Of a stretch of DNA of 19,600 nt, positions 6,262 through 16,285 are shown piece by piece (within the stretch, counting starts at the first letter, position 1; each line of letters opens with the position of its first letter). Position numbers and translations under genes: made by a program. The stretch is from NCBI GenBank assembly GCA_021808055.1, contig JAKBCH010000033.1, positions 1 to 19,600 on the forward strand, written 5' to 3'. The stretch is from Pseudomonadota bacterium. GTDB lineage: Bacteria; Pseudomonadota; Alphaproteobacteria; Acetobacterales; Acetobacteraceae. The notes below the pieces were generated by a model that made no database searches, was not told the DNA's origin, and saw only the letters and a program-made list of their open reading frames with translations.

Positions 6262-7237
6262 ATTGGTTTGCCCTGCAGGCACCCCTGCGGCTCTGCGCGT
6301 GGCCATAGATGCTGGCGCCGACACGGTTTATTGCGGTTATCGCGACGCCACCAACGCTCGTAATTATCCGGGTTTGAATTTCGACCAGAAGGACATCATT
6401 GAAGGCATTGCCTATGCCCACAGGTACAGGCGCAAGGTTCTGGTGGCAGTGAATACCTTCCCCCAGGCAGGTAATCCGACACCGTGGCAACATGCCATCG
6501 ACAATGCCGCCGATGCAGGAGCGGATGCCGTTATTCTCGCCGATATCGGCTTGCTCGATTACGCCATGAACCGGCATCCAGGTTTGCGACGGCATTTGTC
6601 AGTGCAGGCCTCGGCATCTAACGACCTCTCCATCAGCTTTTACCGCGACCGATTCGGCATCAGCCGCGTGGTGTTGCCACGCATATTATCGGTTGAACAG
6701 ATTGCCCTGCTGATCAAAAGGCTTGGCATAGAAACTGAGGTTTTTGCGTTCGGCAGTGTTGGCCCAATGTCCGAGGGGCGGTGTTTTCTGTCATCATATA
6801 TCACCGGTCTATCGCCAACCTCTGAAGGGGCCTGCGCGCCGGCCAGCCACGTTGTCTATCAAGATGATGGCGATGATGTGCGTTCCTGCCTGGGGGGTGT
6901 AACATTGAACCGCTTTTGCAAAGGCGAGCCTGCGGCCTACCCCACACCGTGTAAGGGACGTTATGTCACGCAGGGCAGAGCGTCATATTTGTTCGAAGAA
7001 CCAGTGGCGCTAAATGCCATCGACATGCTTGCCGATCTCAAGGCTGTCGGCGTCACGGCGCTTAAAATCGAAGGCCGCCAGCGCAGCCGGGCTTATGTGA
7101 GCGAGGTGGTGAGTCGGTTTCGACAAGCCCTCGACGCGCTGGAACGCGGTGAGGCACCTGGTGCCGGGCATAATCTGGCAGCCGTGGCCGAAGGCGGGCG
7201 AGAAACACATGGCGCATACCGGAAAGGTTGGAGATGA
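6251..7237 (+). CDS. ubiU: UbiU, U32-family subunit of the O2-independent ubiquinone hydroxylase
   Basis: UbiU (YhbU) pairs with UbiV in a [4Fe-4S] heterodimer that hydroxylates ubiquinone precursors without oxygen. The protein opens LELVCPAGTPAALRVAIDAGADTVYCG, typical of U32 peptidases, and has 328 residues (E. coli 331). Cluster cysteines equivalent to E. coli C176, C193 and C232 are C178, C195 and C234, with identical spacing. The position equivalent to the first ligand, C169, is Gly171 (FGSVGPMSEGRC), coded ggc, one base from a cysteine codon. Nearby C213 or C223 might substitute. GGGAG lies about 8 bases before the ATG. The stop overlaps ubiV as ATGA. The family is certain; cluster geometry in this copy is in doubt. 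Confidence 0.93.
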   Translation: MSLELVCPAGTPAALRVAIDAGADTVYCGYRDATNARNYPGLNFDQKDIIEGIAYAHRYRRKVLVAVNTFPQAGNPTPWQHAIDNAADAGADAVILADIGLLDYAMNRHPGLRRHLSVQASASNDLSISFYRDRFGISRVVLPRILSVEQIALLIKRLGIETEVFAFGSVGPMSEGRCFLSSYITGLSPTSEGACAPASHVVYQDDGDDVRSCLGGVTLNRFCKGEPAAYPTPCKGRYVTQGRASYLFEEPVALNAIDMLADLKAVGVTALKIEGRQRSRAYVSEVVSRFRQALDALERGEAPGAGHNLAAVAEGGRETHGAYRKGWR

Positions 7238-8133
7238 CCCCTGCCCCGCAACTCACCCTCGGTCCGCTGCTATTTCACTGGCCAGCCGCGAAATGGCGTG
7301 ATTTTTATTTCCGCATCGCAGACGAGGCCGATATTGACAGCGTGTATCTGGGCGAAGTGGTGTGCGCCAAGCGCGAGCCGCTTTATGCCGCGCATGTACC
7401 CGCGGTGCTGGAGCGGCTGGAGGCCGCTGGCAAGCAGGTGGTACGTTCGACCTTGGCAGTGGTAACCGACGACCGGGAAATGGAGGCGGTACGACATCTG
7501 ATCGCCAGTGGCGCCACGGTTGAGGTGAATGACGCAGCCAGTTTGCACGAATTATTTGGCCGTCCACACGTGATCGGTCCTTATATCAACGTGTTCAACG
7601 AGGGCTCTTACGATGTTTTGGCCAAAGGCGGGGCGACGCGCGTGGTGCTGCCGGTGGAGGTTTCGGCGCGCACAATCGGTATATTGACGGCGCGGCGCGG
7701 CGAAACCGAGGTGCAGATTTTCGGCCGCCAGCCGCTGTCGGTAGCCATGCGCTGCTACCACGCGCGCTCTCATGGGCTCACCAAGGATTCCTGCCAATTC
7801 GTATGCGGCCTGGACCCCGATGGACAACCCGCCCAAACGCTCGATGGGCACAACCTGCTTTCGATCAATGGCACGCAAACATTATCGAGCGGTTACATGG
7901 TGCAACTTCGTAATTTGTCAGCCTTGAAGGCTTTGGGTGTGACCCATTTCCGACTCTCGCCGCAAGATATCGACATGGTAGAAACCGCTCGGCTGCACCG
8001 GGCCGTGCTCACCGGCACATTTTCGGTTGATGAAGCTGAAGACGCGCTACGCGAGCTGACAGGCGAGCAGCCCTGGCAAAACGGCTTTTTATATGGCCGG
8101 GAGGGGCTGGCATGGGTGGAGGCGGAGTTATAG
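7234..8133 (+). CDS. ubiV: UbiV, U32-family partner of UbiU
   Basis: UbiV (YhbV) is the second [4Fe-4S] subunit of the O2-independent hydroxylase of ubiquinone synthesis. All four ligand cysteines appear to be present: C44 (LGEVVCAKR), C174 (AMRCYHARSH), C187 and C191 (DSCQFVCGLD). The 13- and 4-residue spacings equal those of E. coli C180, C193 and C197. At 299 residues the length is close to E. coli UbiV (292). I chose the ATG at 7234, which overlaps the ubiU stop as ATGA, over a TTG two codons earlier. ubiT-ubiU-ubiV is one translationally coupled operon. The 3' end runs directly into an IS3 remnant. Confidence 0.93.
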   Translation: MTPAPQLTLGPLLFHWPAAKWRDFYFRIADEADIDSVYLGEVVCAKREPLYAAHVPAVLERLEAAGKQVVRSTLAVVTDDREMEAVRHLIASGATVEVNDAASLHELFGRPHVIGPYINVFNEGSYDVLAKGGATRVVLPVEVSARTIGILTARRGETEVQIFGRQPLSVAMRCYHARSHGLTKDSCQFVCGLDPDGQPAQTLDGHNLLSINGTQTLSSGYMVQLRNLSALKALGVTHFRLSPQDIDMVETARLHRAVLTGTFSVDEAEDALRELTGEQPWQNGFLYGREGLAWVEAEL

Positions 8134-8139
8134 CGCCCG

Positions 8140-8348
8140 CCCCTGGCCGAAACCATCAACGGCCTCCAAAAAGCGGAGCTGATCCATAGACGCGGTCCTG
8201 GGTGATCCGTTGAGACCGTCGATTACATCAGGTTTGGATGAGGCGACTGGCTCAACCATCGCCGGGTCATGGAACATATCGGCAACATGTCTCCGGCAGA
8301 AGTCAAGAAACGCGACGATGCTGCGCTGCAGGAGCAGCCCATGGCAGC
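8140..8348 (+). pseudogene. IS3-family transposase (orfB) C-terminal remnant
   Basis: One frame from 8140 reads LAETINGLQKAELIHRRGP, then a stop at 8203, then SVETVDYIRFG, a stop at 8239, then GDWLNHRRVMEHIGNMSPAEVK and an ending QEQPMAA. This is the C-terminal end of the IS3-family integrase-type transposase, which usually reads AETINGLYKAELIHR...GPW...E.VE.....WVDWFNNRRLLEPIGN.PPAE. Two in-frame stops (one perhaps from a nearby one-base indel) and the lack of the catalytic core show a dead fragment. It begins within 7 bases of the ubiV stop, so an insertion or deletion removed whatever originally followed ubiV. No terminal repeat is identifiable. Confidence 0.82.
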
Positions 8349-10723
<2,375 letters not shown>

Positions 10724-10736
10724 ATCAATTTACTGA

Positions 10737-10761
10737 TGGCGGGGCCGTTTGGGTTCCGCCA
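10737..10761 (+). terminator. hairpin after katG
   Basis: The arms tggcggggcc (10737-10746) and ggttccgcca (10752-10761) pair over 10 positions with two G-U pairs and a 5-base loop, 13 bases past the katG stop. A T-run is absent, so termination may be factor-dependent. A short AT-rich palindrome (cgataa...ttatcg, 10776-10799) follows, before the next gene. Confidence 0.5.
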
Positions 10762-10861
10762 ACGGTTGGCTTCCTCGATAATAAATAATTAATTTATCGC
10801 GGCTGGGAATAATCTCTGCTATAGCGCATCTGCAGGTTGCAGTTGGCCGGTAAATAAATCA

Positions 10862-11893
10862 ATGGATGTGTTGATTGATGGCGTCTTTGGGCTGAGAGAG
10901 GTTCAGCGCCTCAAAGATTTGCACGCGCTCAACCTGCTTTATACCCCCGCGGAAGAGCGATTTGACCGGATCACCAGGCTTGCCGCCAGGGTATTACAAT
11001 CGCCCATCGCGATGATTAATCTCGTTTCAGAAGAGGTTCAATGGACCAAATCCAGTTTTGGATGGGCCGGCAGCACTTTGCCGCGGCAACATTCGTTCTG
11101 TAGCCAAACGATACGCGAGCATCATCCGTTGATGGTGGCGGACGCGGCGGAGGATGAGCGTTTTGCCAATAATCCCTTGGTAACAGGCAAGTCCGGCATT
11201 CGGTTTTACGCTGGCCAACCGTTGCATACCGGGTCGGGCTCTGAGGTGGGTGTGCTATGCGTGATGGACACGCTGCCGCGGCAGCTGGGCCATGATGAGC
11301 TGGAAACATTGCAAGATCTGGCGGTGATTGTGGAGCGGGAGCTCAGCTGCCGAGTCCAGGGGTCTTTCCAGGATCATTTGATCGGCAACAATGATGCCCA
11401 GGCAAGGCGCGGCGCGATCGACGAACTGACCAGAAGCTGGAACCGCGCCGCGGTCATGGAGCTGGTGCATCTTGAATGCGCTGCCGCCAGCATGGGCTCG
11501 CCGCTCAGCCTGTTGCTGATCGAGATTGATAATCTTGGCATGGTGAATGAGAATTTTGGCAGGGCGATGGGCGATCTCGTGCTACACGAGGTTTCGTCCT
11601 GGATTCGCCGCTCCATCCGCGAAAGTGATACCTTTGGCCGCTATGGCAGCGCCATGTTTCTGGTGATGCTGCGCGCGGGCATTCTGGACTCAAGACTGGT
11701 GGCCGAGCGGGTGCGCGATGCGGTGGAACGCCTGGCGATTCCCCGATTGCCGATGCAGGTGACGGTAAGCGTTGGTGTCGCTTGTGCTGGAACCAGGCTC
11801 ACCTCGCCGATGGCGCTTATCGCCGGGGCAGACAAAGCCTTGCGCGCGGCCAAGGAGGCCGGGAGCAACAGCGTGGACGCCTTGTTATTGTAA
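10862..11893 (+). CDS. GAF-GGDEF protein with degenerate GGDEF motif (probable c-di-GMP sensor)
   Basis: The 343-residue cytoplasmic protein has an N-terminal GAF domain (about residues 25-160, with SPIAMINLVSEEVQWTKSSFG and FYAGQPL) joined to a GGDEF-type domain (about 185-343). The domain keeps DELT..WNRAA, a metal-site aspartate D223 (IEIDNLGMVNENFGRAMGD) and the inhibitory I-site RESD (253-256). The signature that should read GGDEF, exactly five residues after RESD, is GSAMF (262-266). Loss of the GG and acidic residues should abolish diguanylate cyclase activity. With an intact I-site, it is more likely a c-di-GMP-binding or protein-interaction module controlled by the GAF ligand. The ATG at 10862 gives a full GAF domain. 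It converges with msrA, only 9 bases away. Confidence 0.88.
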   Translation: MDVLIDGVFGLREVQRLKDLHALNLLYTPAEERFDRITRLAARVLQSPIAMINLVSEEVQWTKSSFGWAGSTLPRQHSFCSQTIREHHPLMVADAAEDERFANNPLVTGKSGIRFYAGQPLHTGSGSEVGVLCVMDTLPRQLGHDELETLQDLAVIVERELSCRVQGSFQDHLIGNNDAQARRGAIDELTRSWNRAAVMELVHLECAAASMGSPLSLLLIEIDNLGMVNENFGRAMGDLVLHEVSSWIRRSIRESDTFGRYGSAMFLVMLRAGILDSRLVAERVRDAVERLAIPRLPMQVTVSVGVACAGTRLTSPMALIAGADKALRAAKEAGSNSVDALLL

Positions 11894-11902
11894 GAATTTG
11901 TT

Positions 11903-12433
11903 TCAGTCGATTTTTTTCAGCCGGTCGCGGAAGCTTTTGCGTAACTTGCTGATTTTTGGCGCGATAATGGCCTGGCAATAGCCAGACCATGGGTTGCGCA
12001 CATAATAGTCCTCGTGTTCGGGCTCTGCTGGCCAAAACATCCCGAGCGGCGCGACCTCGGTGACGATTTTGCCCCAGACAGGCATGAATTCAGCCACGGC
12101 AGCTTCGGCCGCGGCTTTTTGTGCGGGCGTTTCATAGTAAATCGCCGAGCGGTATTGCGAGCCGATATCATTGCCCTGACGGTTCAATGTCGTGGGGTCG
12201 TGGATGGTGAAGAACACGCGCAGCAGGTCTGCGTAGGAGATTACGGCGGGGTCGTAATCGATTTTTACCACCTCGGCATGGCCGGTGGTGCCGGTGCAAA
12301 CCTGTTTGTAGCTGGGGTTTTCCACCTGCCCGCCCGTATAGCCGGATTGAACGCGGGCAACGCCGTCCAGCTCGTCATAAGCAGCTTCCAAACACCAGAA
12401 GCAGCCGCCGGCCAGAATCGCGGTTTCAGTCAT
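11903..12433 (-). CDS. msrA: peptide methionine-(S)-S-oxide reductase
   Basis: MsrA repairs oxidised methionine (the S-sulfoxide) in proteins using thioredoxin. The catalytic motif GCFWC appears with C11 as nucleophile, followed by VQSGYTGG and the conserved TGHAEVVKIDYDP. GNDIGSQYRSAIYY is also present, and NPWSGYCQAII near the C-terminus carries a resolving-type cysteine. Length (176) is typical of MsrA alone, with no fused MsrB domain. It is transcribed after the EVE-domain gene, whose stop overlaps its start as ATGA (12430-12433), so the two are coupled. Functionally it complements katG nearby. Confidence 0.97.
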   Translation of the reverse strand: MTETAILAGGCFWCLEAAYDELDGVARVQSGYTGGQVENPSYKQVCTGTTGHAEVVKIDYDPAVISYADLLRVFFTIHDPTTLNRQGNDIGSQYRSAIYYETPAQKAAAEAAVAEFMPVWGKIVTEVAPLGMFWPAEPEHEDYYVRNPWSGYCQAIIAPKISKLRKSFRDRLKKID

Positions 12434-12840
12434 GTCTTATCTCCCAAGTCACAAATCATAGCCCAATGTTCGGGGCTGACAGGCCCGACCGAAAGGCGTG
12501 AATATTTAAGCAATGCTAATTCAGCAAATCTGGTGTCGGCCTTTATCGTGGCAAGAGTGATAGGTGATTTCAACGGCTTTAGGGCCTTCATGTCCACGCA
12601 TACCCAATCGCCGCTTGCAGCCGTGGGGTCTGGGTAGGCTTCGCGAACCACTTCGACGATTCCCACAATCTCCTTGCCGATGTTGGAATGGTAGAAAAAG
12701 GCGCGGTCGCCTTGTTTCATTTCCTTCAGGTGCCGCTTGGCGAGATGGTTGCGCACGCCGGTCCAGGGTTCGACGCCATTTTTTACTTGGTCGTTCCAGG
12801 AAAACACGTCCGGTTCGGATTTTACCAGCCAATAGTTCAT
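12430..12840 (-). CDS. EVE-domain protein
   Basis: The single-domain EVE protein (DUF55, PUA-like fold) begins MNYWLVKSEPDVFSW, the canonical opening of the family, then WTGVRNHLAKRHLKEMKQGDRAFFYHS and a conserved YSRLSVGPVSPEHW near the end. EVE domains share the fold of the YTH and ASCH families that bind modified nucleic-acid bases, so a role with modified DNA or RNA is likely but unproven. I start it at the ATG at 12840. A TTG three codons upstream is possible but unneeded. It is the first gene of a two-gene unit with msrA and is divergent from ccmC, so the 66-bp spacer must hold both promoters. Confidence 0.9.
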   Translation of the reverse strand: MNYWLVKSEPDVFSWNDQVKNGVEPWTGVRNHLAKRHLKEMKQGDRAFFYHSNIGKEIVGIVEVVREAYPDPTAASGDWVCVDMKALKPLKSPITLATIKADTRFAELALLKYSRLSVGPVSPEHWAMICDLGDKT

Positions 12841-12906
12841 GCAGAGCAATGTAACTAATTTTCACAGCGCTTCAAATTTATCCGGTGTTGGCCTAAGAAG
12901 CCCGCC

Positions 12907-13683
12907 ATGAAGCAAACCGCCCTTAACTCAGACAGGCCCGCGCGCAGCGGTGGCTGGTTTCATTACCTTGCCAATCCTGGGCGTTTTCAGCGTGTCGCGC
13001 GCCCTACCCTGCCCTGGCTGGCAGCGTTTTCGCTTGTGCTGACCGTCACCGGAATCGTCTGGGGCTACTGGTTCGCCCCGGCGGATTGGCAGCAAGGCGA
13101 TGCCGCGCGGATTATGTATGTGCATGTGCCCGCCGCCTGGGTGGCGATGGCAGGTTATGCGGCGTTGGCTTTTTGCTCCTTGCTCTCGCTGGTGTGGCGG
13201 CACCCGCTGGCGGATATCGCGGCCGAGGAGATTGGCCCGGTGGGGGCAGGATTCACCGCCATTTGCCTGGTTTCTGGCTCGCTCTGGGGCAAGCCGATGT
13301 GGGGCGCTTATTGGGTTTGGGATGCGCGGCTCACCTCCGTGCTGATTTTGTTTTTTCTTTATCTCGGCCATATCGCGCTGATTCGTGCTTTTGATAACAA
13401 GGCTCATGCCTATCGCGCTGCGGCCATTCTGGCGTTGGCCGGGGCGGTAAATTTGCCGGTCATAGTGTTTTCGGTGCAATGGTGGAACACGCTGCATCAG
13501 GGCAACACGATCTCGCTCATCGGGCCCTCGAAAATTTATATCACCATGCTCTACCCGCTGCTCATTGCCTCGATAGGATTTTACATGGCTTTTATCACGA
13601 TGGTGGTGGCGCGGATGTCGGCTGCGATTTCCGAGCGTAAGACCATTGCCTTGTTGCGCGCCACCGCGGAGCGCGGGGCATGA
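12907..13683 (+). CDS. ccmC: haem exporter protein CcmC
   Basis: CcmC is the inner-membrane protein that presents haem to the chaperone CcmE in system I cytochrome c maturation. The 258-residue protein has six predicted membrane segments and the tryptophan-rich motif WGKPMWGAYWVWDARLTS (about 127-144). Two histidines in conserved settings, YVHVPAAW (about H73) and WWNTLHQGN, are the expected haem ligands. It opens a run of overlapping ccm genes. CcmA and CcmB, which normally accompany CcmC in the release ABC transporter, are not upstream; the preceding gene is a divergent EVE gene. The stop overlaps ccmD as ATGA. Confidence 0.96.
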   Translation: MKQTALNSDRPARSGGWFHYLANPGRFQRVARPTLPWLAAFSLVLTVTGIVWGYWFAPADWQQGDAARIMYVHVPAAWVAMAGYAALAFCSLLSLVWRHPLADIAAEEIGPVGAGFTAICLVSGSLWGKPMWGAYWVWDARLTSVLILFFLYLGHIALIRAFDNKAHAYRAAAILALAGAVNLPVIVFSVQWWNTLHQGNTISLIGPSKIYITMLYPLLIASIGFYMAFITMVVARMSAAISERKTIALLRATAERGA

Positions 13684-13820
13684 CTCAAGCCATAAATGTC
13701 TGGCCGTTCGTGAACGGAGCGTATGGAACGACGGTTTTGTTTCTGATTGGCGCGGCATGGTTGACTTTCGCCCGCTATCGCCGCGCCCGCGCCCGGTTGG
13801 CCCAGGCCGAGCAGCTTTAA
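13680..13820 (+). CDS. ccmD: haem exporter protein CcmD (46 residues)
   Basis: CcmD is a tiny single-pass membrane protein that stabilises the CcmABC-CcmE complex and aids release of haem-loaded CcmE. The 46-codon gene has one hydrophobic segment (TTVLFLIGAAWLTF) followed by an arginine-rich tail (ARYRRARARLAQAEQL), the usual CcmD shape. The start overlaps the ccmC stop (ATGA at 13680-13683), and the TAA directly abuts the ccmE ATG. The call rests mainly on position and topology, since CcmD sequences are poorly conserved. Confidence 0.9.
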   Translation: MTQAINVWPFVNGAYGTTVLFLIGAAWLTFARYRRARARLAQAEQL

Positions 13821-14327
13821 ATGCGAACCCCCAAGCGACGGCGGCTTTATTTGGTGTTGGCGTGCCTGGTTTGCCTTGGCGGTGCCGTGGCACTCTCTCT
13901 GGCGGCGTTTTCGTCCTCGCTCACCTATTTCCTCTCCCCCCGGCAGGTGGAGGCAAAGGCACCGCCGCCGGGGCAGAGTTTCCGGCTGGGCGGCATTGTG
14001 CAGGTGGGAACGGTTGCCACCACCGTTGCCAATGGCACGCCCACCACGCATTTCGCGGTAACGGACGGGCGCGCGGCGGTGAATGTCGTGTTCACCGGCC
14101 TGCTGCCGGATTTGTTCCGCGAAGGCCAGGGGATTGTGGCGATCGGTTCCATGGGGCCGGGCGGGGTGTTTGTGGCTGACGAGGTTTTGGCCAAACATGG
14201 TGCCGACTACATGCCCAAGGATGTAGAGCAGGAGCTGAAAGAAAGCGGCAAATGGGACCCGCGCTTTGGCCCGCCGCCGGATGCCAGCGACTGGAACGAC
14301 ATGAATGTGAAAGGCAGCGGCACATGA
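13821..14327 (+). CDS. ccmE: haem chaperone CcmE
   Basis: CcmE is a membrane-anchored periplasmic chaperone that holds haem covalently before passing it to apocytochromes through CcmF. The 168-residue product has an N-terminal anchor (about residues 9-38), an OB-fold core with GGIVQVGTV and FAVTDG, and the haem-attachment block LAKHGADYMPKDV. In that block H126 forms the covalent link and Y130 is the axial ligand (E. coli H130/Y134). The C-terminal tail is flexible and acidic. The gene starts immediately after the ccmD stop, and its own stop overlaps the ccmF ATG. Confidence 0.97.
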   Translation: MRTPKRRRLYLVLACLVCLGGAVALSLAAFSSSLTYFLSPRQVEAKAPPPGQSFRLGGIVQVGTVATTVANGTPTTHFAVTDGRAAVNVVFTGLLPDLFREGQGIVAIGSMGPGGVFVADEVLAKHGADYMPKDVEQELKESGKWDPRFGPPPDASDWNDMNVKGSGT

Positions 14328-16285
14328 TTCCTGAACTCGGGCATTTCTGCCTGGCGATGGCGGTTGCCATTGCTTGCGCGCAAGGGGTTGTGGGCATTGC
14401 CGGGCCAACGCTGAAAGACCCGCGCGCCTTGGCCGCCGCACCGCTGCTCACGCTGCTGCATTTCACCGCCATCTCGCTTTCGTTCCTGGCATTGGTTTGG
14501 GCGGGTGTGGTTTCGGATTTCACGGTGGAAAACATTGCGGATTTCTCCTCCGCGCAGACACCGTTGCTCTATCGGATCACCGGCATCTGGGGGAACCATG
14601 ATGGTTCGATTCTGCTCTGGTGCCTGATTTTGTCGCTTTGCGGCACAGCCGTGGCGCTGGGCGGGCGGCAGCTTCCCGCCAGTCTGCGCGCCCGGGTGCT
14701 GGGTGTGCTGGGGCTGGTTTCTTGCGGATTTTTGCTGTTCACGCTGGCGGTTTCCAACCCGTTCACGCGCATCTGGCCGCCGCCGCTGGATGGTGCGGGC
14801 ATAAACCCGATTTTGCAGGACCCTGGCCTCGCTTTCCATCCGCCAGTTCTCTACACTGGTTATGTCGGGTTCTCGGTCGCCTTCGCATTTGCCATCGCGG
14901 CGCTCATCGAGGGGCGGATTGACGCCGCCTGGGGGCGATGGGTGCGGCCCTGGGCGCTGCTCTCCTGGTGCTTTTTAACCGCTGGCATCACTTTGGGGAG
15001 CTGGTGGTCTTATTACACGCTGGGCTGGGGCGGATACTGGTTTTGGGACCCGGTGGAGAACGCTGCGCTGTTGCCCTGGCTCACCGGCACGGCACTTTTG
15101 CATTGCGCGATTGTGGTGGAAAAACGCGAAAGCCTGAAGGCGTGGACTGTGCTCTTGGCCATCGCCACTTTCTCGCTCTCGCTTTCGGGCACCTTCCTGG
15201 TGCGCTCGGGCATTCTCAACTCCGTGCATAGTTTTGCCGCGGCACCGGACCAGGGGCTGTTTATTCTGGTGCTGCTGGCCATCACCATCGGCGGCTCGCT
15301 GCTGCTGTTTGCATTCCGGGCACCGGTGTTGGCGGGGTCTGGCATTTACGCGCCGATAAGCCGGGAAAGCGCTCTGATTTTAAACAATATATTCCTTTGC
15401 GCCATCGCGGCGGTGGTGTTCACCGGCACGCTTTACCCACCCTTTGTCGATCTTCTGTTTGGCATCCAGCTTTCTGTTGGCGCGCCGTTTTTTAACCAGA
15501 CGGTGCTGCCACTCGCGGGGCCGATTATTCTGGCGATGGGCGTGGGGCCAATGTTGCGCTGGAAGCGGGCGGATTTGCTGCCGGTGCTGCAACGCCTGTG
15601 GCTGGCAGGGGCCGTGGCCGTGCTGGTGCTCATCATCCTCACCGCCACGAAGCATCTCATAGCGGCTTTGGGGCTGGCGGGCGGTGCCTGGGTGGTCTGC
15701 TCTGCCTTGACTGACCTTGCCGAGCGCACCCGGCTGTTCCGCGTGCCGTTGGGTGCCGCGCTGGGGCGTTTCTTCGGACTGCCGCGCGCCGCCATCGGCG
15801 CGGCGCTGGGGCATATTGGCTTCGGCGTCTCGGTGATCGGCATCGCGGCGATGACGCTGGCGGTGCAGAAAGTTGTGGTGCTGAAGCCGGGCCAATCCAC
15901 CATGCTGGGCGGCTATAGCTGGACGCTGGACGATATCCACGATGCGCCGGGGCCGAATTATACCCAGCGCGTGGCGGATATTACGCTGAGCGATGATGGC
16001 AAGGCTTTCATGGTGCTGCACCCCACCAGGCGGTTTTTTACCGCGCAGCATGTTATAACCAGCGATGCCGCGATCCGCACCAATGGGTTTCAGGATATCT
16101 ACGCCGATTTTGCCGACGAGGAGGATGGCGGTGCGGAATTTCGGCTGAACCGCCACCCCGGAGCGCCGGAAATCTGGTTCGGCGGTTTGATCATGGCGCT
16201 GGGCGGGTTTTGCTCCTTGTCTGACCGCCGTTTGCGTGTGGGTGCGCCCTTCCGCAAGCGCCTGCCCGGTGGAGCAACGGTTTAA
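14324..16285 (+). CDS. ccmF: cytochrome c haem lyase subunit CcmF
   Basis: CcmF is the large membrane subunit that takes haem from holo-CcmE and attaches it to apocytochrome c. The 653-residue product is a polytopic membrane protein with the haem-handling WWD domain GSWWSYYTLGWGGYWFWDP at about residues 225-243, preceded by WGNHDGS and GLAFHPPVLYTGYVG. I start at the ATG at 14324 (MIPELGHFCLA), which overlaps the ccmE stop. A frame 24 codons longer would run back into ccmE and has no family likeness. The length is typical. The stop overlaps ccmG as TAATG. Confidence 0.97.
   Translation: MIPELGHFCLAMAVAIACAQGVVGIAGPTLKDPRALAAAPLLTLLHFTAISLSFLALVWAGVVSDFTVENIADFSSAQTPLLYRITGIWGNHDGSILLWCLILSLCGTAVALGGRQLPASLRARVLGVLGLVSCGFLLFTLAVSNPFTRIWPPPLDGAGINPILQDPGLAFHPPVLYTGYVGFSVAFAFAIAALIEGRIDAAWGRWVRPWALLSWCFLTAGITLGSWWSYYTLGWGGYWFWDPVENAALLPWLTGTALLHCAIVVEKRESLKAWTVLLAIATFSLSLSGTFLVRSGILNSVHSFAAAPDQGLFILVLLAITIGGSLLLFAFRAPVLAGSGIYAPISRESALILNNIFLCAIAAVVFTGTLYPPFVDLLFGIQLSVGAPFFNQTVLPLAGPIILAMGVGPMLRWKRADLLPVLQRLWLAGAVAVLVLIILTATKHLIAALGLAGGAWVVCSALTDLAERTRLFRVPLGAALGRFFGLPRAAIGAALGHIGFGVSVIGIAAMTLAVQKVVVLKPGQSTMLGGYSWTLDDIHDAPGPNYTQRVADITLSDDGKAFMVLHPTRRFFTAQHVITSDAAIRTNGFQDIYADFADEEDGGAEFRLNRHPGAPEIWFGGLIMALGGFCSLSDRRLRVGAPFRKRLPGGATV

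Noticed and set aside
5933..6595. A 220-codon minus-strand frame across the ubiT/ubiU junction
   Set aside because: Overlaps two recognised genes entirely and has no domain likeness.
12928..13893. A 321-codon minus-strand frame opposite ccmC and ccmD
   Set aside because: Shadow of well-conserved membrane proteins; its composition is extremely rich in Arg, Gly, His and Pro, as expected for antisense frames.
14252..14323. A 24-residue upstream extension of CcmF
   Set aside because: Lies inside ccmE; the ATG at 14324 overlaps the ccmE stop in the same way as the other junctions of the operon and gives the family N-terminus.
13581..14441. A 286-codon minus-strand frame opposite ccmE
   Set aside because: Antisense shadow with no family motif; ccmE and the ccmF start explain the region.
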